Shown here: piece after piece, positions 1 through 6,107 of the stretch
How the letters are laid out: each line of letters begins with the position of its first letter
Position numbering within the stretch: the first letter of the stretch is position 1
Made by a program: the position numbers and the translations under genes
Source of the DNA: JBBSWA01 sp038046485
Lineage (GTDB): Archaea; Nanobdellota; Nanobdellia; Woesearchaeales; SM23-78
Reading direction: 5' to 3'
Length of the DNA stretch: 18,889 nt
NCBI GenBank assembly: GCA_038046485.1
Contig: JBBSWA010000015.1
Coordinates: 1 to 18,889, forward strand
Notes under the pieces: model-generated
Told to the model about the DNA's origin: nothing
What the model saw: the letters and a program-made list of their open reading frames with translations, nothing else
The model's database searches: none

Positions 1-48
1 ACTTTAAAAACAACCTATATACTCCAAAAGTGAGAACTAATTTCGGAC

Positions 49-624
49 TTATTCAGTCTCCAACCAGTCTAAAACCGGCTTCGTCTTGGTATTGTCCTCC
101 AAGTACAATACTTTTGGATGACCCTGCAACGGCTTGTAAGCATTACACGCCGCTTGGGCATATGCCTTGTCTTCTTCCCGCCATTTTTTTTCCTCAGATT
201 GCCAACGATTTTGCAAACGATCCCAAACCACCTCAAACGGAGGATTCAACACAATGGCGTAGGGTTCTCGTATCTCTTCTGGAAAAGCAAATCTTGAAAA
301 ACCCACTAATTGCTGGTGCTCGTTTTCATTTACCCAACCCAAGTCTCTAAACGCCGAACTATACGCATATCCGTCATAAATACAACGATTCCCGAGGATT
401 AATTTATCAGGCTCTGCCTTTGCCATCTGCAAGACCTCATAATTTTCGATGGCCTTCTGGCACAACTTCAATGCCTGTCGCTCTTGCACCCCTGTGTGAA
501 ACTTGGGCGTGGAGGTCTTTAACTCGGGCAGAATAATAAAAGGATATGCTTCCTGTATCTTTCTTGCTAATGTGGTCTTACCCCCACCATGAGGGCCGGA
601 GAGAAAAACAAGATTACTTGCCAT
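49..624 (-). CDS. P-loop nucleotide/nucleoside kinase-like protein
   Basis: Protein of 191 aa with a Walker A motif right at the N-terminus (GPHGGGKTT, residues 10-18), as expected for a small P-loop kinase. A later NRCIYDGYAYS segment resembles the DRx3D-type lid/substrate region of deoxynucleoside and thymidylate kinases, and an Arg/Lys/Glu-rich helix (RLQNRWQSEEKKWREEDKAY) resembles their LID. The substrate cannot be told from sequence. I chose ATG 624 because GAGGAAAGGTG, a Shine-Dalgarno-like stretch, ends four bases before it; an upstream in-frame start at 657 would add 11 residues. It is the last gene of a three-gene minus-strand operon and overlaps the stop of the CYTH-like gene by 11 nt, so it is probably translationally coupled. 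Known: P-loop kinase fold. Inferred: nucleotide or small-molecule phosphorylation. Confidence 0.8.
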   Translation of the reverse strand: MASNLVFLSGPHGGGKTTLARKIQEAYPFIILPELKTSTPKFHTGVQERQALKLCQKAIENYEVLQMAKAEPDKLILGNRCIYDGYAYSSAFRDLGWVNENEHQQLVGFSRFAFPEEIREPYAIVLNPPFEVVWDRLQNRWQSEEKKWREEDKAYAQAACNAYKPLQGHPKVLYLEDNTKTKPVLDWLETE

Positions 625-1624
625 TCGACACCTTTCCTCTAAATTCTTTAGGAGCAAAAGGAACCAGGGCTTGCCCTGGTTTTACTTCTCTAGGTTTTCC
701 CTTATTCTTCACGAAATCATACTTTCGCTCATTTGTTAAGGAAAGCTCCATACGCCAACCTCTTGCAACCGGAGCATTGTTACTCAAGAACGCCACGTGC
801 TTTGCTAGGTCCACCATGCCTGAGACAATTTGGACCTCACTATCTTTCTCAAAACCAGCAAACCCAGGAACATAACCTGCGTATTCCAACTCCAATTGTC
901 TCTGAACCGCTCCATCTCCATCCAGATGAGCCCTTGTTAGGGACATCGAATAAATACGGCCATCATTGGTATCTAAGGTGAAGGCATCGCCTTTTTCTTT
1001 TCGCACATAACCCTGATAGACGCTTCCTCTCTCGTGCGAACCTGCTACTTTTCGCAAGATATCCTCTATGGAAGCCGCGTAGCGCTTCTCGGTTCGCTTC
1101 ATCACAATGCTTTCATACGGTACGCCGGTCTTCAACGGCAAGGGCTGGCTTTTTTCTTTCAAGTAGGTTTTGCCACCCTTCTCGATGATGACTAATCGTT
1201 CGTTTCCCTCCTGACCTAGGAAATGATTGTTGCCTTCTGCAATGGCATCTACAGGATCCTTAAGGAAACGCGCCGATTGCACTGCTGGGAATTCCAACGC
1301 TGCTAAGTACTCGGCAACAGAAGGCTCTTTGCTTTCTTTCCCTTGCGGGGGAACAGGCAAAATGCTAAATTTTACTTCATACTCTAAATCAGAGAATTCC
1401 TTCGGAGCTTCTGCGCATTTTCTATAGTCCAATAAAACCTTGATAAACCCTCCTTTACTGTTTCTCCCACTTTGAGACGAATTATCAAAAAATGACTTAT
1501 ATGCTGTCACTAGGTCTGGCACTTGATGCGCCTCGAAAAAACGCAACAAACTCGAATTCATATCTAACTGGTATTGTGGCGTTGAACACGCCGAATATCT
1601 CCTGCTGTCATAACATCCACCCAT
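614..1624 (-). CDS. Divergent CYTH-like (triphosphate tunnel) protein
   Basis: Protein of 336 aa from ATG 1624. Counting from the GTG alternative at 1633, residues 84-88 read EYEVK, matching the ExExK signature of CYTH/triphosphate-tunnel enzymes. Later strands carry alternating charges (KTYLKEKS near 155-162, VMKRTEKRY near 177-185), and QLELEYAGY (246-254) resembles the C-terminal ExE metal-binding strand. CYTH proteins hydrolyse or cyclise triphosphates (inorganic triphosphatase, thiamine triphosphatase, class IV adenylate cyclase), but this one is longer and divergent, with about 80 extra N-terminal residues, so its substrate is unknown. ATG 1624 is favoured by GAGGTGA five bases upstream. 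It overlaps the preceding NTPase gene by 17 nt and the following one by 11 nt. The fold assignment comes from motif reading only, so it is a moderate-confidence call; the open frame and operon position are firm. Confidence 0.62.
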   Translation of the reverse strand: MGGCYDSRRYSACSTPQYQLDMNSSLLRFFEAHQVPDLVTAYKSFFDNSSQSGRNSKGGFIKVLLDYRKCAEAPKEFSDLEYEVKFSILPVPPQGKESKEPSVAEYLAALEFPAVQSARFLKDPVDAIAEGNNHFLGQEGNERLVIIEKGGKTYLKEKSQPLPLKTGVPYESIVMKRTEKRYAASIEDILRKVAGSHERGSVYQGYVRKEKGDAFTLDTNDGRIYSMSLTRAHLDGDGAVQRQLELEYAGYVPGFAGFEKDSEVQIVSGMVDLAKHVAFLSNNAPVARGWRMELSLTNERKYDFVKNKGKPREVKPGQALVPFAPKEFRGKVSNGK

Positions 1625-2156
1625 TTTGTTCACCTCGCATGTTGTTTACAATCCATTTTGCCCGTTCGGGGGCTTCTAGAAGAGGAACTTGAATGACTGG
1701 ATAACCACGCTCTTGATACACTGACTCAATCAAGCCATGCATGACGTCGGCTTCTGATTCTGATTCAGTGCGGATGTCCGTCTGAACATAAACTTGCAAA
1801 CGGGACAATGAGAATATTCCATGGTAAGTGCCTTCATCGACTGCTTTTTGCATATCATACGGGACCTCGACTCCTTTCATGCGGCAATACGCCAAGTTAT
1901 CTGGCCGACCCCTGTCGGTGAACGTTATTTTTCCATTTATCCTGGATTCCAAGTCCACTTGCCGTGTGATCACCAAGCGTTGAAACCCAAGAAAGTTGGT
2001 CTCAGGAAGAATCGGGTTCGGCAAGGCAAGCTGCTCCTTTTTGATCTGCTCCGCTGCCTCTTCTACGATGTCAAAGCCGAGCTTTCCAAGCTCTTTTAAG
2101 GTCGTGGACTTCCCACGACCTGGGCCTCCAATGATTGCGTAGATGTTCGATTCCAT
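1608..2156 (-). CDS. AAA_28-like P-loop NTPase
   Basis: Protein of 182 aa. Walker A is GGPGRGKST (residues 10-18), followed by GFDIVEEAAEQI and the TDRGRPDNLAY block (80-90). Together these match the AAA_28 group of small NTPases, which are kinase-like and related to NadR-type P-loop proteins. The molecular substrate is unknown. ATG 2156 places the P-loop at the extreme N-terminus as in the family; the open frame extends to 2225, but those residues would be encoded by the promoter region. It is the first gene of the three-gene minus-strand operon and diverges from a winged-helix regulator. A CTTATTTT stretch about 25 nt upstream could be its TATA element, making it leaderless. Confidence 0.82.
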   Translation of the reverse strand: MESNIYAIIGGPGRGKSTTLKELGKLGFDIVEEAAEQIKKEQLALPNPILPETNFLGFQRLVITRQVDLESRINGKITFTDRGRPDNLAYCRMKGVEVPYDMQKAVDEGTYHGIFSLSRLQVYVQTDIRTESESEADVMHGLIESVYQERGYPVIQVPLLEAPERAKWIVNNMRGEQNGWML

Positions 2157-2223
2157 CAAAAGGTATATATACATGTACAAAATAAGCTTATTACTGTATA
2201 AAATATAGACACGGTGTTGTACC
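2157..2223. promoter_or_regulatory. Divergent promoter region with 12-bp palindrome
   Basis: This 67-bp spacer separates two divergent start codons. On the plus strand TATAAAATA (2197-2205) starts 27 nt before ATG 2224, the spacing expected for a leaderless archaeal transcript. On the minus strand a weaker CTTATTTT lies about 25 nt before ATG 2156. Between them AATAAGCTTATT (2181-2192) is a perfect 12-bp palindrome that overlaps the minus-strand TATA candidate and lies just upstream of the plus-strand box. A regulator bound here could affect both promoters; the adjacent winged-helix gene is the obvious candidate. Confidence 0.65.
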
Positions 2224-3057
2224 ATGCTCGATCAAGCCACTTCCAAGCAAATTCTTGAATTTGTACGGCAAAAGCCTCGAACGATCCAAGAGATTGCCCA
2301 TCTTCTGGATAAGAACTGGCGAACGGCCAACCGCTATGTGGAACAAATTGCCCTGGAAGGCGGGCAAATTGCAGTGCGAACTTTTCGCGAAGGCAGCCCT
2401 GGAGCCTTGAAACTTGCCTACTGGAATGCCTTGGAAATTGGCAAAGGAAGTGCCTACCAAGAACGGCTGCTGCAAAAAATTGTGCATGGAACAAAAAAAG
2501 AAGACTTCTCACCCTTTGAAATCTACCAATTTGTACCTGAAAGCCACCGCGAAGCCTACCTCTCTGAAACCGAATACATCACGCACCCTAAGATTAGGTA
2601 CGATGATCTTCTGCTTAAAGCCCAACACCAACTGCTCTTTTTTTCCGGCAACCTCTCCTGGATGGAACTGGGACAGGGCATGAAAAAAACCATTGAACAG
2701 CTTGCCGAGCGAAAAGTGAGCATCAAGGTTTTGACACGGGTTGACATCACCAGTCAAAAAAACACTTCTGAAATGCTTGCCCTCAACCAACGCGCCGGAT
2801 GGGACGCTATCGAAGTAAGACATTGCGAACAACCCCTACGCGCAGTGATTATCGACGACTATTACGCCAATATCAAAGAAGTTTTGAATCCCCAACACAT
2901 CCGCGAATTAAAAAAGAAGACCTATATTTTCTACAAGGTTCAAGACCCTGAATGGGTAAACTGGTTGCAGAAGGTGTTTTGGCATCTATGGAACCAGAGT
3001 ATTGACGCCCAGAAGAGATTGGAAGCACTAAAGACACTGCAAAGTGCGGAGAAATAA
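2224..3057 (+). CDS. Winged-helix regulator with PLD-like sensor domain
   Basis: Protein of 277 aa. Residues 5-65 look like a winged helix-turn-helix (SKQILEFVRQKPRTIQEIAHLLDKNWRTANRYVEQI then a basic wing). Residues about 120-255 resemble the phospholipase-D-like C-terminal domain found in TrmB-type archaeal regulators. Where an active PLD enzyme would have HxKxxxxD, this protein has P204, R206 and D211, so it is probably a non-catalytic ligand sensor. The TATA box 27 nt upstream indicates a leaderless start at this ATG. It diverges from the NTPase-CYTH-NTPase operon and likely controls it and itself through the palindrome at 2181-2192; that control is inferred from position only. Confidence 0.75.
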   Translation: MLDQATSKQILEFVRQKPRTIQEIAHLLDKNWRTANRYVEQIALEGGQIAVRTFREGSPGALKLAYWNALEIGKGSAYQERLLQKIVHGTKKEDFSPFEIYQFVPESHREAYLSETEYITHPKIRYDDLLLKAQHQLLFFSGNLSWMELGQGMKKTIEQLAERKVSIKVLTRVDITSQKNTSEMLALNQRAGWDAIEVRHCEQPLRAVIIDDYYANIKEVLNPQHIRELKKKTYIFYKVQDPEWVNWLQKVFWHLWNQSIDAQKRLEALKTLQSAEK

Positions 3058-3058
3058 A

Positions 3059-3077
3059 TTCCGGAAATCTTCCGGAA
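3059..3077. repeat. TTCCGGAA tandem palindrome / hairpin
   Basis: Two copies of TTCCGGAA separated by ATC form an 8-bp stem with a 3-nt loop, and each copy is itself palindromic. It starts two bases after the stop of the winged-helix gene and ends 14 bp before the TATA-like TTTATTAA of the toxin-antitoxin genes. It could be a terminator for the upstream gene (no T-tract follows, which argues against this) or an operator for autoregulation of the toxin-antitoxin pair. Confidence 0.6.
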
Positions 3078-3091
3078 AACCCAAGCGAAGA

Positions 3092-3099
3092 TTTATTAA
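3092..3099 (+). promoter_or_regulatory. TATA box of toxin-antitoxin pair
   Basis: TTTATTAA starts 29 nt before ATG 3121. This matches the spacing of the other promoters in the window and supports ATG 3121 over the upstream GTG at 3106 as the antitoxin start. Confidence 0.55.
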
Positions 3100-3120
3100 G
3101 ATGCGGTGCTTTACCTGAGT

Positions 3121-3300
3121 ATGCCTAAACTCAAAGAACTTATTAAGCAAGAAGAAGAACTGGATCGATCATTTCTTGAGTCACAAGAATATGCTAAACT
3201 ATCTCAGGAAGCCTTTAAGAAGACTTATGGTATGCTTAAAGGATGGAAGAGAACGGGTCAAGAAGTGAAGGATCGTGCTCGACGAACACTCTACGACTGA
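3121..3300 (+). CDS. VapB-like antitoxin (short helical protein)
   Basis: Protein of 59 aa, highly charged and predicted mostly helical (LKELIKQEEELDRSFLESQEYAKL), ending in a basic segment (VKDRARRTLYD). No AbrB, ribbon-helix-helix or Phd motif is evident, so the antitoxin call rests on size and on its overlap with a PIN-domain gene, the usual VapBC layout. Its 3' end overlaps the toxin reading frame by 26 nt. The chosen ATG sits 29 nt after the start of a TATA-like box; an upstream GTG at 3106 would add five residues. Function as a neutralising partner and autoregulator is inferred. Confidence 0.6.
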   Translation: MPKLKELIKQEEELDRSFLESQEYAKLSQEAFKKTYGMLKGWKRTGQEVKDRARRTLYD

Positions 3301-3655
3301 TGCCTGCTTTTTTGACACGTATGCCCTTGTCGAATTACTTAAAAGAAACCCTATCTACCAGACATACGCTGGAGCCACTATTGTAACTACAAAACTCAAC
3401 CTATTTGAAGTTTATGAAATCCTACTGAGCGACTATAGCTGTGAAATTGCAGATCGATTCCTAGAAACTTACTATCCCTTAGCTCGAAAATACAACCTTA
3501 ATAACATACGACAAGCCGTCCTTCTCAAGCAAAGCCACCGAAAACTCTCTATGACTGACTGCGTGGGTTATGCCCTTGCAAGGCAATTAAGCATACCCTT
3601 TCTAACAGGAGACTCTGTCTTCCAAGGCATGGAAGGCGTCGAATACGTAAAATAG
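3275..3655 (+). CDS. vapC: PIN-domain ribonuclease toxin, VapC-like
   Basis: Protein of 126 aa, the usual VapC length. The acidic PIN-domain residues can be placed: D14 in CFFDTYALVELL, E45 in LNLFEVYEILL, D95 in LSMTDCVGYALA and D113 in FLTGDSVF. PIN toxins are Mg-dependent endoribonucleases that typically cut tRNA or rRNA; the target of this one is unknown. The start is taken as GTG 3275 because no in-frame ATG lies before the first catalytic Asp. That start lies inside the upstream small gene (26-nt overlap), implying translational coupling with the antitoxin. Confidence 0.85.
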   Translation: MLDEHSTTDACFFDTYALVELLKRNPIYQTYAGATIVTTKLNLFEVYEILLSDYSCEIADRFLETYYPLARKYNLNNIRQAVLLKQSHRKLSMTDCVGYALARQLSIPFLTGDSVFQGMEGVEYVK

Positions 3656-3704
3656 ACCTCATCTTAGAATAAGATTTAAGAACTAGCACTCATCGCTCCT
3701 TCTC

Positions 3705-4793
3705 ATGAAAGACTGCCCTAACTGGAAAAAAAGCCCTTACATGCAAGGCCGCAAGATCGAACCTGTACATTGGAAAAAAGGCGCTTCTGTAAAAGACATC
3801 CTAGAAAACTTAGGAGCTACGTGCTTTGAAGCCCGCAATGTATTTGCGGCGGCGAAACTCTTCCAACACATGATTGAAGGTGGTGATACCATCTGGCTCG
3901 GCGTAGCTGGTGCGGGTCCTGTAGGAGGCATGGGGGGCTACATCATTGACTTANNNNNNNNNNTTGATGTGATCTGTTCTACTGGGGCGCAAGTGTACCA
4001 CGATGCTCACTTTGCCTATGACTTACCTGTTGTGCAAGGCAAGGCTAAAGTGGATGATAACGCTATGGATGCCGATGGAACGACTCGAATTTATGACATC
4101 AACATCCGCATGGAAGAAACCCTGATCAGGCAAGACGAACTCTTCCAACAGTTTGCCAAAACCCTTAAACCGGCCCAACGAAGCACAGCCGACTACAACC
4201 ATGAATGGGGAAACTATATTCTTAAAAATGCTCCTCATCCTGAGAAAAGTTGGGTTGCTGCGGCTGCTAAATGTGGCGTTCCAATTTTCCTTGACAGCGA
4301 AAGCAACCATAGCATTGGCATGAACAATGCCGATCTCTATGCAGATGACATCAACGTAGACCCCAGCCCCTCTCTTAGTTTACTTGAAGGCAGCTCCATT
4401 GTCTATGGAAATCCTCAACTCGGATTTTTTGAATGGGGTGGCGGAGGACCCAAAAACTGGATCCAGACCCTTGCTCCTATGATCAATCAGATCGGGGGCG
4501 TCGAATTCGAAGGCGCTGACCGCGGCATTCAAATTACGACCGCAAATGAACGCGATGGCGGATTATCTGGGTGTACATTCAGTGAAGCCGTCACTTGGGG
4601 CAAATACAAAGATGCCACACAAGGATTGATTCAGGTATGGGGAGAATACAGCATCATTGCACCTCTTTTGGTAGGGTATGTCCTTGAAAATTGCAAAGAA
4701 AGAAAACATAAACGCATTATAGATCATAAAGCCGATTTCCTAAAAAAATTCTTAGATGCGCGAAAGAAAGCAAAATACGGAGATAAGAAATGA
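3705..4793 (+). CDS. dhs: Deoxyhypusine synthase (spans an assembly gap)
   Basis: Protein of about 362 aa of the deoxyhypusine synthase family, which transfers an aminobutyl-type group to a lysine of translation factor aIF5A using NAD. Visible blocks are GVAGAGPVGGMGGYIIDL (66-83), DVICSTGAQVYHDAHF (88-103), EWGGGGPKNW (243-252) and EAVTWGKYK (294-302), where K300 is the expected catalytic lysine. Ten Ns at 3954-3963 replace residues 84-87; both sides stay in one frame. It is followed by an agmatinase-family gene, suggesting that agmatine rather than spermidine is the donor. ATG 3705 is 31 nt after the start of a weak ATTTAAG TATA candidate (3674-3680), so it is probably leaderless. Confidence 0.9.
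   Translation: MKDCPNWKKSPYMQGRKIEPVHWKKGASVKDILENLGATCFEARNVFAAAKLFQHMIEGGDTIWLGVAGAGPVGGMGGYIIDLXXXXDVICSTGAQVYHDAHFAYDLPVVQGKAKVDDNAMDADGTTRIYDINIRMEETLIRQDELFQQFAKTLKPAQRSTADYNHEWGNYILKNAPHPEKSWVAAAAKCGVPIFLDSESNHSIGMNNADLYADDINVDPSPSLSLLEGSSIVYGNPQLGFFEWGGGGPKNWIQTLAPMINQIGGVEFEGADRGIQITTANERDGGLSGCTFSEAVTWGKYKDATQGLIQVWGEYSIIAPLLVGYVLENCKERKHKRIIDHKADFLKKFLDARKKAKYGDKK
3954..3963. other. Assembly gap (10 N)
   Basis: Run of ten Ns inside the deoxyhypusine synthase gene. The reading frame continues across it with four unknown codons. By memory of homologues, about six residues separate IIDL from DV, so the true gap may be about 16 nt; both lengths preserve frame. Confidence 0.95.
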
Positions 4794-4806
4794 AACTCAC
4801 TTATTT

Positions 4807-5027
4807 GTTTAGCATCTTCAGGAACTCCAAGTTCACAGAAATGCAAAAGCATTTCTGGAACCAGAAATCCGAGATTTCTGTGTTCCTGAGGTGCCAGGAA
4901 TCTTCGATTCCTGTGCACTTCAAAACTCTCATTAAGTGCCTTGCAAGTTCTGGCTTCCCGAAGGGTGCGACCCCTGCCAACGAACTTAACCTTCAATTGG
5001 GGGAGTTTTGATTTTAGGATGCTAAAC
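4807..5027 (+). repeat. Structured inverted-repeat element, copy 1 (long form)
   Basis: A 221-bp non-coding element bounded by GTTTAGCATC (4807-4816) and its exact complement GATGCTAAAC (5018-5027). Nested inside is CAAAACTC (4921-4928) pairing with GAGTTTTG (5003-5010), then AAGTTC (4945-4950) with GAACTT (4982-4987), then GGGT/ACCC (4963-4966, 4970-4973). Between outer and inner stems lies an extra domain of about 100 nt with three strong hairpins. It starts 13 nt after the deoxyhypusine synthase stop and its right arm contains the agmatinase start codon. A shorter homologue lies at 8745-8859. No transposase-like gene or target duplication is seen. It could be a cis-acting RNA, a small RNA or a MITE-like repeat. 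Confidence 0.8.
4819..4918 (+). repeat. Three-hairpin inserted domain of copy 1
   Basis: CAGGAAC (4819-4825) can pair with GTTCCTG (4882-4888), enclosing two hairpins: AGAAATGC/GCATTTCT (4837-4844, 4849-4856) and CAGAAATC/GATTTCTG (4862-4869, 4873-4880). A third hairpin follows: GTGC plus CAGGAATC (4891-4902) with GATTCCTG, a bulged T and GCAC (4906-4918). All stems are perfect except for that one bulge. This domain is absent from the shorter copy at 8745-8859. Confidence 0.75.
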
Positions 5028-6107
5028 AAATACAAACCCACCGGAAAACTGGTTTCTCCTAAATGGACTTTTCTAGACAACACGGAGAACCACCCATTTG
5101 ACAAAGCGGATGTCTGCTGCTTGGGTGTAGCCATGGACTTAACGGCCAGCTATACAAAAGGAACATGGTACGGACCTGAAGCTGCAATAGATGCCTCACA
5201 TCAGATTGAATACGAAGTACCACTCTTTCACAAACCCATGACGGAGCATATGCAGATTCATAACTTAGGCATCCTCGAATACCCCAAACCTACACCTTCC
5301 CTTACTGGGAAGAAACTATCTAAGATCATGGAAGGCATGGTAGCTGATGTGAAAGGATTTAGCAAAAAAGCATTTGATAAAGGTAAGTTGCTTATGACTT
5401 TTGGCGGCGACCATTCTATTCCTAACGGGATCTTTCAAGCAATAGCTGAACAACATGGAGCTGGAAATGTTACTGTGTTTCATGTGGATGCTCACCTAGA
5501 TTTAAGACTGGCTTATGAAGATCAAAAATACAGTCATGCATCGATCTTACGCAATTGCCGTGAATTGGGTTTTCCGACCATTCAAGTCGGCATCCGAGAT
5601 CACATCAGCGAAGAAGAAGCAAACTATTTGGAGCGAAAGAAGTTAGGCGAATGGATCTACTGGTGTCCTACGATGCCCAGCCAATTCTATAAAGACCACG
5701 CTTCTACCCTGCAACAACACCCTATCTTGAAAAACCTGATTCCTCATGGCCATTTGACTTCTGAACAGATCCAAAAAATTTGTGGACAGATCAAGACCAA
5801 ATATGCCTACATTACCATTGACTGTGATGGAATTGACGCCACAGAAATGCCCGGAACGGGAACGCCCCTACCTCACGGCCTTACCTTACGCACAGTAGAA
5901 GAAAGCATCTATGCGATTATCCAACACTGCAAGAAAAACGGCGTTCAACTACTTGGATTTGACATCAATGAAATCAGCCCCTTAATGCGAAAAGAAAGCA
6001 GGCACTACAAAAGCCAAGATACTGTAACGGCCATGACGGAGATGAAAGTTGCTCTGCTTGCTTATAAGATCTTATTCTGGCAGTTTGTAGAACGATTCAA
6101 GAACTAA
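5019..6107 (+). CDS. speB: Agmatinase/arginase-family ureohydrolase
   Basis: Protein of 362 aa with the binuclear manganese site of the ureohydrolase family: H132 in GGDHS, D157/H159/D161 in DAHLD, and D268/D270/D273 in DCDGID, followed by the usual PGTGTPxPxGLT segment (278-289). The family hydrolyses guanidino groups to urea. Next to deoxyhypusine synthase, its likely job is to remove urea from agmatine-modified aIF5A or from free agmatine. I chose ATG 5019 (MLNKYKPTG); the frame is open back to 4941, but that part is the structured repeat. The start codon therefore lies inside the closing stem of the repeat. The 3' end overlaps the convergent DNA ligase gene by 4 nt. Confidence 0.88.
   Translation: MLNKYKPTGKLVSPKWTFLDNTENHPFDKADVCCLGVAMDLTASYTKGTWYGPEAAIDASHQIEYEVPLFHKPMTEHMQIHNLGILEYPKPTPSLTGKKLSKIMEGMVADVKGFSKKAFDKGKLLMTFGGDHSIPNGIFQAIAEQHGAGNVTVFHVDAHLDLRLAYEDQKYSHASILRNCRELGFPTIQVGIRDHISEEEANYLERKKLGEWIYWCPTMPSQFYKDHASTLQQHPILKNLIPHGHLTSEQIQKICGQIKTKYAYITIDCDGIDATEMPGTGTPLPHGLTLRTVEESIYAIIQHCKKNGVQLLGFDINEISPLMRKESRHYKSQDTVTAMTEMKVALLAYKILFWQFVERFKN

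Noticed and set aside
1..48. Possible feature left of the first gene
   Set aside because: Only 48 AT-rich bases downstream of the kinase-like gene stop; no hairpin, promoter or frame that I can support.
30..350. Plus-strand frame opposite the kinase-like gene
   Set aside because: Shadow of the minus-strand P-loop gene; no motif or composition like a real protein.
4941..5018. N-terminal extension of the agmatinase by 26 residues
   Set aside because: The extension is basic, low in family resemblance and is encoded by the core of the structured element, which is homologous to a non-coding copy at 8745-8859.
4807..5027. Insertion sequence or CRISPR array
   Set aside because: No transposase frame, no clear target-site duplication, and the hairpins are not spaced like CRISPR repeats and spacers.
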